64,000 nt of DNA. It comes from Rhizophagus clarus (taxonomy: Eukaryota > Glomeromycota > Glomeromycetes > Glomerales > Glomeraceae). Below the pieces are notes generated by a model. The model did no database searches. It was not told the origin of the DNA and saw nothing but the letters and a program-made list of their open reading frames with translations. Made by a program: the position numbers and the translations under genes. This document shows positions 1 through 13,265 of this stretch, piece after piece. The stretch covers positions 930,001 through 994,000 of the forward strand of contig BLAL01000018.1 in assembly GCA_015698045.1 (NCBI GenBank), read 5' to 3'. Position 1 is the first letter of the stretch. Every line of letters starts with the position of its first letter.

Positions 1-1233
1 ATTTAGACTATTTATACCCCTGTTTTTTATTATTTTAAATGTCTTTCGCATAATTTTATGACCTGATAAACACGTTGCACGGTTAAAAAAATTATGTCAC
101 ATCGTACTGAATTGTCTCCTCTGGAGAAAGGAAAAATATTAGCATATATGGAAAATTTTAACCCTGCACAAATAGCAAGAAAAATGGGGCGGGACCCTAC
201 CACAATACGAAGGTTTATTGAGAAATACAAGAAGACAGGGACAACTGAAAATTTACCACGATCAGGACGTCCACCTGCTCTTAATGATATTGAAAAAAAT
301 GCACTTGTAAATGAAGTTATGAGTGACAGACGCGAACCTTTACATGAAGTTATAAATAAGTTGGGTTTAAGTTGCAGTCAAACAACTGCTAGACAAACAT
401 TACATGATGCCGGAATTCGCTCCCATGCTTCTGCAGAAAAGCCATTTATATCAAAATAGCATGCATTAGCTCGTGTTAGTTGGTGCAAGAAATATAAAGA
501 AAAAACGGCTTATGATTGGAAACAAGTTATTTTCTCAGATGAATCAGTGTTGAGATTGGCAAGCAGTCACGGCAAATAAGAGTTTGGGGACATACTGGAG
601 AAAGGTTTAACATTGATTGTTTGACACCTACCTTTAAAAGTGGTCGAAAATCAGTTATGGTCTGGGGATGTTTCGCAGGAGGAATTAAAGGACCCTTAAT
701 TTTTTGTGATGAAAATAAAGAAGGGAATGAAAGAATCAATTCAAATACTTACATTAGGATCCTTAACTCACATCTATATCCATTTCAGCGTACAGTTCGT
801 GAGTTAACAGGAAGGGCTGCAAATTTTCAACAGGATAATGCCCCTATCCATACCACGAAAATAACAAGGTTAAAGAAGAATAAAATTGTGACTATTGATT
901 GGCCGGCAAACTCTTTCGATCTAAACCCAATAGAGAACATATGAAAACAATTAAAAGATAACATCCAGAGTCGTAAGGCCTTTCCAAGAACTGTGGATGA
1001 ACTCAAAGTTGCACTAAGTGATGAATGGGAAAATTTAGATTACTCCATTTTTGAAGAGGTTGTTTCTTCAATGCCACGAAGAATTAATGGAGTACTAGAA
1101 GCAAAGGGAGGGCCAACACATTATTAAACTATTGCAAAAATTTTTTTTCATGTAAATGTTAATATAAATCAATAAAATTTTGCCATTTTTGACATTGATT
1201 TCAAATCGGGCAACACTTTCCGAGGCGACTGTA
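1..1233 (+). mobile_element. Tc1/mariner DNA transposon, left end not seen
   Basis: The element carries a broken Tc1-type transposase and a right-hand terminal inverted repeat at about 1208-1233. Read inward from the right, the end begins TACAGTCGCCTCGGAAAG, which fits a TA target plus CAGT-type Tc1 end. No matching left repeat is present in the first 93 bases, so the left end is either outside the window or lost. The element is inactive because of the lesions described for its transposase. Confidence 0.8.
94..1127 (+). pseudogene. Tc1/mariner transposase pseudogene
   Basis: The product would cut and paste the element through an RNase H-like DDE catalytic core in the nucleus. The N-terminal part (about residues 1-120) is a paired-type helix-turn-helix region with an RSGRPP linker. 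The first catalytic Asp lies in FSDES near 540, the second in QQDNAPIH near 833, and the final acid in DLNPIEN near 930. There are three visible lesions. A TAG stop at 457-459 stands where relatives have Gln. A one-base deletion near 555-557 shifts the frame (GKQSRQIRVWGHTGERFN is then read in the next frame). A TGA at 942-944 stands where Trp is usual. The original stop is probably the TAA at 1125-1127. Family assignment is firm and loss of function is nearly certain. Confidence 0.88.
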
Positions 1234-2781
1234 CATATATATATTTAAAAAGAAATTTCAAGTTGTTAGATTGCGTATTGGGGTATAATCTTAGGATATC
1301 TCAAAAAATTTTTTAACCTTTTTGATCATGTCTGTGCGTAATTACCAAAATGTGGCCATCCACAGACCATCCGGATAATGAATAAATCACTCCTTTAGCA
1401 AAACAATCTAATCCAAATTAAAAAAATTCATCTACCTGATTAGTTATGGACTTTATTCTCACAAATTTTCTTTAAGTCTAAAATTTATAAATCTGAAATA
1501 AAGAAAGAAAATGTAAGTACTAGTACTATTTAATCAAAAACCTCAACATGATTAGTTGATGAAAACATGATACATTATGAAATATATTAAGGGCATCTTT
1601 CAGAAAGCATCTGTATAACAAAACTTTGCACACAGAGATTTGGCTCATCAGGGAATTTCTGAAAACAAAGAAGGACATTCACAACAGGTTGCCCAAACTG
1701 TGACCATGAAGTGCTTCCAGTTCTCTGAATCAAAAAATCCTAATGAAAACAAAACAATTGCTTGAAAAAGATACCAAACAATATTGGTTTGTTGAGGAAG
1801 GTACATAATCATTCCTCCTCCAGAATGATAGACCTCAACAAAGGGAATCTGATTTTTTTCAAAAATGACCATATCAAAGTCACTGTTATTTGATTTTTTG
1901 GGAACAATATATAATCAACAAAATTTTCAAAAGTGTTATGATTTGTGTCATATATGTTACCATCTGGAAGAAACTCTATTTCATTGTGGCAATAGGCAAT
2001 CTCTTTCCATTGCAGTTGTATTTCAATTTTTTTTATTTTGATTTCTTTCCAGTTCTCATCAGAAAAACCATAAATATTATGAAGACTTACATTCTTTCTA
2101 TTTTCTTGAAGTACACGATAAAGTAACTTCCAATTGGTATGAAATTTTTTGAAAGATTTGCCATCCATTACTTCTTCATCAAAAGAAGATTCAGTAGTTA
2201 ATAAGCATCATTATATTTTGGCAATAGCCTTTATTTTCTCACTTTTACTGTTTTTATTGTATATGCAGGAATATTGGAGGGAAACTGGAAATAAGGTTAG
2301 GATAACACTGAATATTTCTCCTTCATCAGTAAGTGAATTAATATATATTCTAGAAAAAATAAGATCTCTCAAATTTGATTTGCTTGTTTTTGTTTCTATT
2401 TCATCAGTTAAGGATTTTTTTTTTCCAAATAATGCAATTTAAACTATAGAAAGAGAAATTCTACCAAGCAATTGCTTAAGATTTCTTGTCAAATGCTCCA
2501 TAAGAAACAGTAATTATTGGTATTTAAGGTTGTATCATCACCATTTTTGACATTTATAACTTGATAAAATTTCTCCAATATCCAAATTTTTATTAATGGA
2601 AATAAATTTGCTGATTCTGAATGAACAAGCCTTTTTAATAGTATCCAACAAATTGGTCTCTGTGAGTCTATTTGGGTATTCTATACATTAAATGTATCAA
2701 GAGTAGATATAACAAAATAGAATTTGTTAGCCAATTTTGAAAAATCCTGATAGGGTTTCTAGAGTTCATTCAGTAGTGTAG
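1234..2781. other. AT-rich spacer, no convincing intact gene
   Basis: Apart from the weak remnant at 1648-2168 I see no supported gene. The short plus-strand frame at 2149-2442 contains a hydrophobic stretch but has no splice or family support. Confidence 0.4.
1648..2168 (-). pseudogene. possible frameshifted protein remnant, unknown family
   Basis: Two minus-strand reading frames overlap and can be read as one protein with a single frameshift. The upstream frame starts at 2168 (MDGKSFKKFHTNWKLLY) and runs through FENFVDYILFPKNQ. Near 1890 the neighbouring frame continues with NNSDFDMVIFEKNQ and SGGGMIMYLPQQT down to 1648. I do not recognise the family. The continuity of protein-like composition across the shift is the only support, so this may be noise in AT-rich DNA. 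Confidence 0.25.
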
Positions 2782-2828
2782 CTCATAAGTATTGCCACAA
2801 TCTAGAGTAGGGTGGCAATACTTATGAG
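2782..2828. repeat. perfect 17-bp inverted repeat (hairpin)
   Basis: CTCATAAGTATTGCCAC at 2782-2798 and its exact reverse complement at 2812-2828 flank a 13-base loop. The arms extend imperfectly outward: AGTGTAG on the left, and TTCTCAAGTGT-like bases on the right when read in reverse. The shape resembles the joined ends of a Tc1/mariner-type or fold-back element. Confidence 0.85.
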
Positions 2829-2870
2829 AACACTTGTAAGAAAATGACTTTGTTGGGAAAGGAAACAAGG
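2829..2870 (+). repeat. 42-bp direct repeat, copy 1
   Basis: It begins AACACTTGTAAGAAAATG and ends GGAAACAAGG, directly after the hairpin. A second copy at 3312-3353 differs at one base. Confidence 0.85.
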
Positions 2871-3311
2871 ATAATAACTTCCTTTTTCCTTTACATTTTT
2901 ATTATTTCTTATTTTATTTTTCATTTATTTTTTATTTTTCTCTTTAAAGGAAGCAGTTTATTCATCTATCTTTTATTTTTCTGCTTTAGAAAAAGTAGTG
3001 ACATTCTTTAATCCTTTATCTTAGTTTAACCTAATTCCTAATTTTAAAATTAAAAAAGGAACAAGAAAAACATAGCAAGAAGATTGAAAAGAACTGTTTT
3101 ATGCTTTTGGTTATATATTTGAGAACTTTTATAAATTATAATGCTTTACCTTCACTAGAAGATTTTAAAGAATAAAAGATCTCTTTTTAAAACTATAAAC
3201 AAATATAAGGTACTATTGTTGTTATTAAATGCTTGCTGTGAAGGTTGTTGAAAGGCAACTGGATAAATCAGTACTTTTATGTGAGTATTACCAAAAGGCC
3301 ATAAAATATTA

Positions 3312-3353
3312 AACACTTGTAAGAAAATGCCTTTGTTGGGAAAGGAAACAAGG
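3312..3353 (+). repeat. 42-bp direct repeat, copy 2
   Basis: It matches copy 1 at 2829-2870 at 41 of 42 positions. The copies start 483 bp apart. The second copy lacks the adjacent hairpin. Confidence 0.85.
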
Positions 3354-3731
3354 TTATATATATAAAAAAAAAAGAAATTTAGGGAAATTTTTTTATCTAA
3401 ATCTTGAGTCATAGTATCTATATTATACAATCATTATGGCAAACTAATTGTAATACTGTACTATACAAAATTATAAATCTTTTAGTCATATGAGTCATAA
3501 TATCAATCATTGTGACGAATTAATTGTAACCAAAAATAAACGTGGCACAGTTCAACAATACTGCTGAAACCCGGGTCAATATATATCACGGGACTTTCCG
3601 GTTGTGATGATCAACTGATGTAAAAGTGAGTATAATACCTCTTGTACAAAATATGAATAAAGTCACGAATGGAAAATGAAATACATATAATAATAAACTG
3701 TTTTAAATGATTATAACGAAGCATAACATTT

Positions 3732-3760
3732 ACTTATTTATTTATTTATTTATTTATTTT
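3732..3760 (+). repeat. TTTA microsatellite
   Basis: About seven uninterrupted tetranucleotide units (ATTT phase). Confidence 0.9.
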
Positions 3761-3924
3761 TTTAGTGGAACGCTTAATTAAGCTATGCATTAGAATTTAG
3801 AAAGAAGTTTTTTTATTTTATATTTAATTTTTTTTTGCATAATAAAATAAATATTTTTTTTTTTTTTTTTGATCGATTTTTTTTTAAAAATTTTTTTTTT
3901 TCGGATCAGATCTTTTAAATTTCG

Positions 3925-4090
3925 AGAAAAATTTCGTATGTTTCATATTAGTTTAGCATAGCAAAATTTCTTTTTTAGGAACAGGAGTGTGTCTTTTTAT
4001 GCAAACAAGAAATTATTAAGAAAATTCTAAAATTTAATGTAAGTATTTATTGGTTGTTTAAAATTTTGGTGGAGTGGAATTTCTTTATTT
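3925..4090 (+). repeat. dispersed direct repeat, copy 1
   Basis: It begins AGAAAAATTTCGTATGTTTC and ends with GTGGAATTTCTTTATTT. It closely matches 15708-15900, which has a roughly 25-base insertion. The two copies lie outside the two ends of helicase copy A. Confidence 0.75.
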
Positions 4091-5914
4091 AAATAAAGGA
4101 TTTAACTAAAAAAATGATTTATTTCGTTTTTTTCGTTATTTATTTTATTTTATTTTTTTTTTTTGATAAGGGTTTATTTATTAGTGCGGAAAAAAGATTA
4201 TCAGTTACGAAATATTTGTTCTATAAGGGAGATTATTTGATGTTCGATGTTTGTCCTAAAAAAAAAAGAAAAAAAAAACTATAAAACCTCTTGGGGATAA
4301 CTTCTGCACCCTACTGCAAAACGCTCAACTACCGGTTACCAACAAGAAAAATAGAAAAAAAAGAATCACATAAAATTCCTGAGGTTATTGGAGTTGGCGC
4401 TTCGTACTTTCGGTGTTCACTAAATACAAATTGTATAGCAAACTAAGAATCAAAGAGATGGGCTATGAAAGTTCTTGAGAGTTTATAAAATATATAATGG
4501 TGAAAAGGTAAATATAAGGATAAGAAGGGCTTCAAAAACGTAAAGTCGAAGCAATGCATAATACGAGGATTACATTATTGCTGTGTGCTACTATGTGGAT
4601 AAGATTTTCCATGTTTCATTACTGTAAAAAACTTGATCTGTATGTTTTTATTTTAAATATTATTAACTTCATTTGTTAATTATAAAATTAAAAACAAAGT
4701 GCCATTGTTACTATTAAGCATCAAAATTTTCTGACGATCCTTTCTGATGAACTATGTTAACTAATGTTACACTACGAATTAATCATCGGTCATTGTTGCA
4801 TACTTTTACGTTACAAGTAATAATTCTAACCAAAACTAAAATAATTAAAATCCTTACATAATTAATCAATAAATTCAATACCTTTTCTTAAGAGAATTTC
4901 ATGCCAAAAAAATCATATATACTGTAATTTTATTAATATTTCAGAAGTAAAGAACAAAAAAGGCACAAACCTTCTTTTAGAATTAATGTTTGATGTTTGT
5001 GTAAAGTACACTGAATATTCACCGAGCTGAGTCTATTTTTTACTATTAGCTTTTTTTTTTTGTTTTTACACGCACTTTTTTATTAATTCACCTGAAAATA
5101 CATTTATCGTTTACAAATTTCGTAGATCATTTTACGCCTCACATTTGAAATCTACTTTTTATGGTAAAACCTTGTTTTTTATGCCAAATGTTGAGATATT
5201 CTTATAAAGACCTTAATATCGAATTATATTAGAAAATGTAAAAATTTCAGATGTACTGTATAATGAATATCGTACGTGAGATGGATAAATAAATTTTCAT
5301 CCCTTTTATGTTTTAACATGTGATTACTTACATTTCATAAAGTAAATAAATCCGATTAGTCAAATATTTCCTTATTTTTATATAAGAAACACCCGATCCT
5401 TCCGAGATTCTCCGAAAAATACTAAGAAACGTTAAACAAGTATTACTATTAAAATATAAATTTTTGGTTTTTTGATATAGTTCCTTAGTATGTTCAATTA
5501 TAAATTATCAAGATCCTGCAGATCTTGCATATCATTTTTTTTTAATTTTTTTGAAACTTTGCTTTTTTTAAAAAAACTTTTGTTCGTTTATCATACAAGT
5601 TTAATAAGTTGTACAACATCCATTTTGGGATTACTTACAATGCACCTCAGGTTGAAGATCTGCCAACTCTCGTTTTTTTTGGCGATTGGCGTGTTAATTT
5701 CAAAAAAACTGTATTTGTACAATATTAATTATGTTATTACATTATTCGTATTGTTCTCATTATACATATATATAAAAAAAAATCAAATCCTTCTCTTTCA
5801 GTTTTCAGTCGTTTCCTTTTTTCCTTTTTTTTTAAAAAAAAAAAAAAATTAAATAAATAAATAATTGATTAATTGACGTTAATTGACATTAATTTTCACA
5901 ACAACTACTGAGTC

Positions 5915-8900
5915 ATGGGTAAAAAAAAGGGAACAAAATCTGGTTCCAAAAATAATAGCACTCGAAACAATAGTGGCGGTGGCGGTGGCGGCGGCAGTAG
6001 CAGTAGAAATAATAGAAATAGGAATGCAAATAGGAATGCGGAACCTCGTACAGGGCAAAATCGTGATCGTAGTCGTCCAGAAGCACCACCAGTACCAAAA
6101 CTCAGTGTTCCTGAAATAATACAATCACAACAAGAAACTGCTATAACAAATTTTAGTTCTTCTGAATTAACTTACAATGGCAGTGATCGATTAGTTTTTA
6201 TCACTAACGGGGAACCGATTAAACCATTTGGAAAAGAATATTGAAAAAAGATAAACCTTTGAATCAAAGTGATGCTAAAATTTTTATATCTTCTGCATTA
6301 GTAGCTTCAGATTATAAAGCTGGTTATGAAGTAGAAGAAATTGTAACTGAATTAGGTAACCCTGAGACTGGTGTCAAGAAATTAAGAGAAATCATGAATT
6401 TTCCTTCAATGTCATGCGATGCGGGTCTTGATGATAGTGTGTTATCTTTTCAGCATGCCATATTACCTTTATTGGGTTTATTTACTAGAACGGCTATAAC
6501 TGAATGTATTTTGGAAAAATATGTTCTTGCAATCTTTACTGTCATCTATGAAAACCTCGTAAGTATTATTAATGTCGTTATTCTTTCTTCTTTTAATTAA
6601 TATTGACTGACATAATATTTTTTATAAAATAAATAGGACTCATTTATTTATGATAAAGTAATGAAAATGTTGGAAACGTTGGTACAACGTAATAGTGTTT
6701 GTGATTACAATGTTAGCGATAATCAATTGTTGTCGCGTGAACGATATTCATTTATTCCGTCTTCGTAAGTACGAAATTTTTTTTTTTTTATTCTCTGACT
6801 CGTATACATATTTATTAATAAAATATGTTTAATAGTTTAGGAATATTCTTCTTAATAATCGTACGACTTCTTACAGTATTATTACGTCGTATCAGCAATT
6901 CATCCGTTAATGAAACAATGCATAATATTGCTAATGATTTATATCGATTAAAAGACGCATATCAACAATCGTTAGAACAACAATTATTTTCTTCCACAGA
7001 TCCATTAACTAATAATTTGGAGACTCGAAAATTTTTTTTCATGATATTAGAAAAAGAGATGAAAACCATGGATAAAATGTTAAATAATGGTCGTAATAGT
7101 TTAATGTTTGATCAAAATCCTGAAGCGAAAAAATTGAATGTAAAATTAGATCAATTATATTATAAAGAATTATCTAGAAGAGTTGATGCAGAAAAAACTT
7201 ATGATCCACCTGGTGAATTATCAAAATATGGTAAAAGGCATGATAATGATTTTTCTGAAATTTCAAAAATTTCTATTATTCCTACAAATGATGAAGTATT
7301 ATGTGAACGTTCACCTTTTTTACCTACTTCACATCGTTATTCATTACATTTTTTACCTAATGGAGCGGCTAGATTACTTGATACACAATTCCGTCTTTTA
7401 AGAGAAGATTTATTAAATCCAATTCGTGGTGGTTTATCAAATTTATTAACTGCATTATTACAAGAACGTTCTTCTAATAGTGATGTTAAATTATCAAAAG
7501 AATTAAAGAAAGTACAAGATTTGGGTGGTAGATTTTCTTACAATGATGGTTCGAATGAAAACAGCGATCTACAAGTTTATACTAATGTACAATTTGCCAA
7601 TATTACTAGTGGATTAAGAAAAGGTTTTGCTTGTACTTTAAGATTTACTCCTCCAAGAATTAGCGCAAAAGGTGTAAAAGGTAGAAGAGAATTTTGGGAA
7701 AGAAGTAAAAGATTATTGAATAATAGTTTAGTTGCTGTTATATTACCAAATCCAAATCCTCAAAAGACGGATCCAGATACTACTTCTATAAGTAATTCTG
7801 ATTTATATTTACTTTATTTTGGTGTGGTTGTAACAAGGGATGAAAAAGCTTTATCTAAAGATGAAAATTTTGCGGAGATTGAAGTTAATTTTATTGATCC
7901 ATCAATTTATTCTATCGCGTTAGAAGACATCTCAAATTTTAATAAAAGTAAAAAGACGTCATCAAAAAATAGGTTTATGGTAGAATCAACTGGTGTTTAT
8001 TTAGAATCTTATTATCATGTTCTTAAAACTCTTCAAACTACAAATCCTTCTTCTTTACCTTTCGAAAAATATTTGGCTCCTAATTTTAGTGATTTGAATA
8101 GTATGAATAATGATGTTGAAGATGTAAAAGGAAAAATGAGAGAAGAAATGAGAGAAGAAATGAGTAGTGCTTATGATATTAAAGTCGATAATCCTATGTA
8201 TACTAGAGCTCCAGGATTTCAATTTAATTTATCAATTTTATGTAAAAATCAATATAATTTGTATTTAAACGTTGCTGATGAAAGTACTCATGATGGAGTG
8301 ATAAAAGATATTGTTGAACATAGTAATATCGGTAAATTACCAAATGGAAATCCTTATGGATTAGACGAAACTCAAGGTAAATTTTATAACAAATATTGTA
8401 TTATTTGTATTATTTGAATTGAGAATTAATTTTTATTGTCCTTAATTTTAATTAATAGCTAAGGCGTTGATATCTTCTCTGACACGTGAAATTGCATTAG
8501 TTGAGGGTATGTGTGGCGTAAAAAATACTTTATTATTTTGAACGAGATTTTAAAAAAAACATGCTTTATTTTTTTATAGGACCACCTGGTACTGGTAAAA
8601 CTGTAGTTGGCGTTCAAATAATGAAAGTATTATTAGCCAAAGAAAATCGTAATACGAAAATTGGTCCTATTCTAACCATTTGTTTTACTAATCACGCTCT
8701 TGATCAGTTCTTAGAGGTGAATAAATTTTAATTACTCGTTATATTTATTTATTGTAAGTTCAAAAAAAAAAAAAAATTTCTTTTAACATTCATTTTTCAA
8801 TCATTTTTTTTTTTAAGCATTTACTTGATGAAAATATAACGAATATAGTGAGATTAGGTTTTCGATCAAAATCAGATAGAGTCAAAAATCTTCTTTTAGA

Positions 8901-11900
8901 TGATGTTTATAGAAATCGTGCTCGTACCAGAAGAGAAGCTTATTTATTAGCAAAATTATATGAAGAGATTGAAAAGATAGAAAAAGATGCTAAAAAAATA
9001 AATGATTCTTTAACTAAAAAATGGTTAAGTTGGGATGAAATAAGTAGTTATTTAAGAAAGAATAAAAAAGAATTTTTTAATAAATTTAATAATATAACTG
9101 AACAAGATTTACCAAGTTGGGTTTTAAATATTAATGGAGGAGGTGGGTTTCAAACTTCTAAAAAAAAGAAGAAAAATAAAAAACATCCATTTGATGAATG
9201 GGTAAAAGGAATAGATATTGAAACAATTAAAAAAAGAAAAAAACTTTTATTAAAACCACCAAAGAGTAATGAGAAAAATGATAAATCAAGAGCAAATCAA
9301 AATATATTTGAATTATTAAAAAATGAAGAAACAAATATTAATGAACCGGGTACAAGTACAAGTAATGAATCACAAATTGATAATGAGATGATAAATTGGA
9401 TTAAAAATTATAATGAACCAAAAACAAATCGACCTTTAAATGAATTATTAAATGATTATTCAATTTGGAGAATGTCAATAGCAGAAAGAAAGAAACTTTA
9501 TGATCATTGGCGTACAAATATTTATAAAGGAAAGGTCGGAATATTAACAAAATTACAAAAAAAACATGAAGAAAAATGTAAAGAAGTTAATAATATTTAT
9601 GATGAAGGACGTCGTCAAGTATTATTAAGAAGTGATGTTATCGGTATGACTACAAATGGTGCAGCTAAATTTCAAAATTTAATCAGATCAATTGGACCCA
9701 GAATTATAATTTGTGAAGAAGCAGGAGAAGTATTGGAAGCTCATATTCTTAGTGCATTAACCCAAGAAACTCAACATTTGATATTAATAGGTGATCATAA
9801 TCAACTTCGACCTCATATCGCAACGTATTCCCTTAGTATGGATTCAACAACAGGAAAAAATTATCAATTGGATAAATCATTATTTGAAAGATTAGTTTAT
9901 GGTGATAAGGCAGTCAAAATTGAGAAAGCTCAGCTTTTAACTCAGAGACGTATGAGAAGTGAAGTTTCTGATTTAATTAGATATACACTTTATCCAAATT
10001 TAATTGATGGTGATAATACTAAACAATACGATGATATACGTGGAGCTCAACATAATGTATATTTTATCGATCATAGAAATCCAGAGGATAGTACAGGTGG
10101 AGAGTACGCGATGAAATCTCTTGTGAATAGATACGAAATTAAAATGGTTGTTGAGATGGTAAAATATTTTGTTAGGAATGGTTATACTAAACCCGATGAT
10201 ATAGCTGTACTTACTCCTTATTTAGGACAAATGATTAAAATTAGAGATGCTTTAGCAAGATCATTTGTTGTTGTTATTGATGAAAGAGATCAACAGAATA
10301 TTAATGAAATGGAAGAACGACAAGAAAAACAAGGCGGAACAAATGATGATAATACGAGCGTTGCATCAAAAAAATCCTTAAATCAACAAGTCACTTTAAG
10401 AACTGTTGACAATTTCCAAGGTGAAGAAGCAAATATTATAATTGTTTCATTAGTCCGTAATTTCTCTAAATTACCGAGTGGATATGATTCTATCGGATTT
10501 CTCAAAAGTACAAATAGAAGTAACGTATTATTATCACGTGCTCGTAAAGGAATGTATCTCATTGGTAATTCTGAATTAATGGCAATGAAATCTAAAGATA
10601 TGTGGTCTCCAGTAATTAACATTTTACATGAACGCAATCAAGTTGGTTTTGGTATGCCAATTGTATGCAATAATCATTCAGATTACAAGAATATTATAAC
10701 TGAACCTGATCAATTTGAAAAAGTTAGTCCAAATGGCGGATGTAATAAAAATTGTAACATGTTACTTCCTTGTGGACACAAATGTAAATTTAAGTGCCAT
10801 ACAGATAATCCTGATCATATTGGAGTCATATGTAATGAACATTGTTTGAAAGTACATCCAGAATGCGATCATCCATGTCAAAAACTTTGTTTTGATAAGT
10901 GTGGAGATTGTGAATTTCTTATCGGCGATATCATATTACCTGGTTGTGGTCACGTATTAAAAGGTGCTAAATGCTGGCAAGTTCGAGCTAAAGATTCAAT
11001 TAAATGTAAAACTTTAGTTTTAAAGAAATTACTACATTGTGAACACTATAAAAATATTTACGTGAGTGTCATTTTTTTTTTATATTTGATATCATTTATT
11101 TTTGATATACTTTATATATGCTAACTATATTATTATACGTATATATAGTGCTCTGAAACCGTCAATACCAAAGAAAAGTGTACAGAAAAATGTAGAAAGC
11201 AATTGGAATGTGGTCATGAGTGCTTAAGCGAATGTGATAAATGTCAAAAGCGATCTAAACCACCAAAAGAAGAAACAAATACGATCCCCCTTATTGAACG
11301 AACACAACATGGAAAATGTCAAACTACGTGTAATAGATTATTATTTTGTGGACATAAATGTACAATTAATTGTCATGAAGGAGAAGAATGTCCACCATGT
11401 AAGATGAAGAATAATTGCATTGTATCATGCATACATTCATCATGTAATAAGCGTTGTTTAGAACCTTGTGTTGTATGTGCAGAAAAATGTTCGTGGGAAT
11501 GTGAACATCAAGGAAGATGTGAATTAAGTTGTGGGGTTCCCTGTTATAGATTACCTTGTAATGAAAGATGTAATAAAGTATTAGAATGTGGGCATAATTG
11601 TGCTGGAATTTGTGGTGAATCTTGTCCTTCAAAAGATTTTTGTGTTAATTGTGCTTCTGAAAAAGTTAAAAGTCAAGGTAAGTTAATTGAGTTATCTTGA
11701 AAATTACAATTTCTTTTCATTATTTTAAAGTATTTTTCTTTTAAAAAAAAAGTGTCAGATATGAATTCCAATAGAACATTTAACGAAATAGATTGGAATG
11801 AAAAAAGAATGATTGTTCTTACTTGTGGTCATGTATATACTATGGAAACTATGGATACGCTTATGGAAATGAGAGATTATTATGAAGGTTCAATTGAAGA

Positions 11901-13189
11901 AGGATGGACGTCAATTAAAATACTTCCAACTTTACCAATGAGTGCAAAGACGTGTCCAGCGTGTAAAACACCAATTAAAAATGTCAAAAGATATGGAAGA
12001 ATTATTAATAAATATATATTAGATATACAAAACAAGAAATTCTTGTTAAAATGTGACAGTCAATTTAAAGAGATTAACATGCAAATTATTTCTTTTGAAG
12101 ATAACCTAACCAATAAGAGAAATGAATTAAAAAATGTTTTACCCAAGAATGAGCCAAGACCAATGAATGTTGTTCTTGAAACACATAAGGTTGTAAACAA
12201 AAAGTTACCTGAAATTATGCCTCATAAATATTTTAAGAAGATTGGAGAGTTTCATGGATTTGACAAAAAAAGCAGAAAAGCTTGGGATGCTCACGTTGGT
12301 AAATTATTAGAATGTTATCAAAAATTAACTTCAATTTCTGAAGCTACAAAGGTTTCACCACATAAAAGAGCGTTTGAAGTTACTGCTTCAAGTTTGTAAG
12401 TATAGATGAGCGAATTTTTTTTTTTTTTAAAGATTTTTTTTTTTCATCCAATTGATTAAAAATTATTATTTTGTTTTTTTTTTTCTTAGGTATCAAGTTA
12501 AATTAAAAAATGAAGATTCAATTTTGGAAGACCACTCTTCAGTTTCTTCTCCATCAGTTAGGAATACTTTGAGTTCTATTTCCGAAACCCATCAAGAAAT
12601 GCTTTCACAAGTAGGAATTTCAATTCCACAAATGGATCAAAGAATTTATTTAGATGCATTTTTTGAAATTATAAATATACAAAAAATTTTACATCAAGAA
12701 ATTTTATTTATAATTCAAGAATTATCAAAAGAACCAACACCTACTGATGTGACAATTGAAAATACCATAAATATTAAAGAAGTTTGGAAGAAATTTATTG
12801 AAAAGTTACAACATTCTATTCAAGTTCATTTAAATGCAATAGGAGAAATAGCAGTATTTATTAATTATGATAGATACTTACTTTTGGTTAATGTTGAAAT
12901 ATTAGAATTTGATCTTAAATTACTTACATATCAGTTAAGGTTTCCATCTGATGAAAGTGTTGATGTTGACATTAAAGAACTTCAAGAAAGAATCAGAGAA
13001 AAATGCGAAGATATTAAAAAACGTATTACAAATATAATTGAAAGTCAGAGATATAAAGATTCTGAAGAAGAATTTAAGAATGATGTTCATGCAAGATTAG
13101 TAAATTTATTAGAAAATTGTAATGAGATTGAAAATTATGATGTGAATTTAAATAATACTTTAAATATTGAAGGAATATTTAAGATATAA
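5915..13189 (+). pseudogene. ZNFX1-like SF1 RNA helicase, copy A, damaged
   Basis: Paralogue of the intact gene at 27761-35509, with the same exon plan: 5915-6558, 6637-6764, 6836-8376, 8459-8506, 8580-8716, 8818-11061, 11149-11677, 11753-12395, 12490-13189. A Gly/Asn-rich tail starts the protein. Walker A GPPGTGKT lies at 8580, the EEAG motif II near 9715, GDHNQLRPH near 9790, and the TVDNFQGEEAN and LLSRARKG motifs near 10400-10550. NFX1-type CGH..C zinc clusters run from about 10740 into exon 7. Exon 1 is 644 nt, one short of phase. Alignment with copy B places a one-base deletion near 6222, after which frame 1 stops at 6240. Exon 9 ends at an early TAA (13187-13189), and the C-terminal RZ finger beyond it is ruined. 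The middle is intact, so this is a recent pseudogene, or a truncated product may still be made. An assembly error could explain the exon 1 shift but not the 3' decay. Confidence 0.8.
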
Positions 13190-13265
13190 ATACTGAATTT
13201 ATTCACTTTGTTATAAGAGAATATTAATTAATGATAAATTTTTAATTAACATCATTATTTATTAG

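Larger units (their letters stand above)
3354..5914. other. upstream spacer of helicase copy A
   Basis: AT-rich DNA with many homopolymer runs, a TTTA microsatellite at 3732-3760 and a dispersed repeat at 3925-4090. The 120-codon frame at 5490-5852 is rich in Phe/Leu/Ser from T-runs and I do not accept it as a gene. The promoter of the downstream gene should lie near its 3' end, but I see no motif I would name. Confidence 0.5.

Noticed and set aside
5490-5852. 120-codon frame upstream of helicase copy A
   Set aside because: It is composed of Phe, Leu and Ser from T-runs and has no conserved counterpart upstream of copy B.
6825-8417. 530-codon frame taken as a separate protein
   Set aside because: It is exon 3 of helicase copy A plus intron sequence on both sides; AG at 6834-6835 and GT at 8377 set the true limits.
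10383-10637. Minus-strand frames at 10383-10637, 29253-29657, 32272-32526, 11366-11632 and 33268-33528
   Set aside because: They are shadows of helicase exons; the matching frames occur at the same places in both paralogues because the coding strand is conserved.
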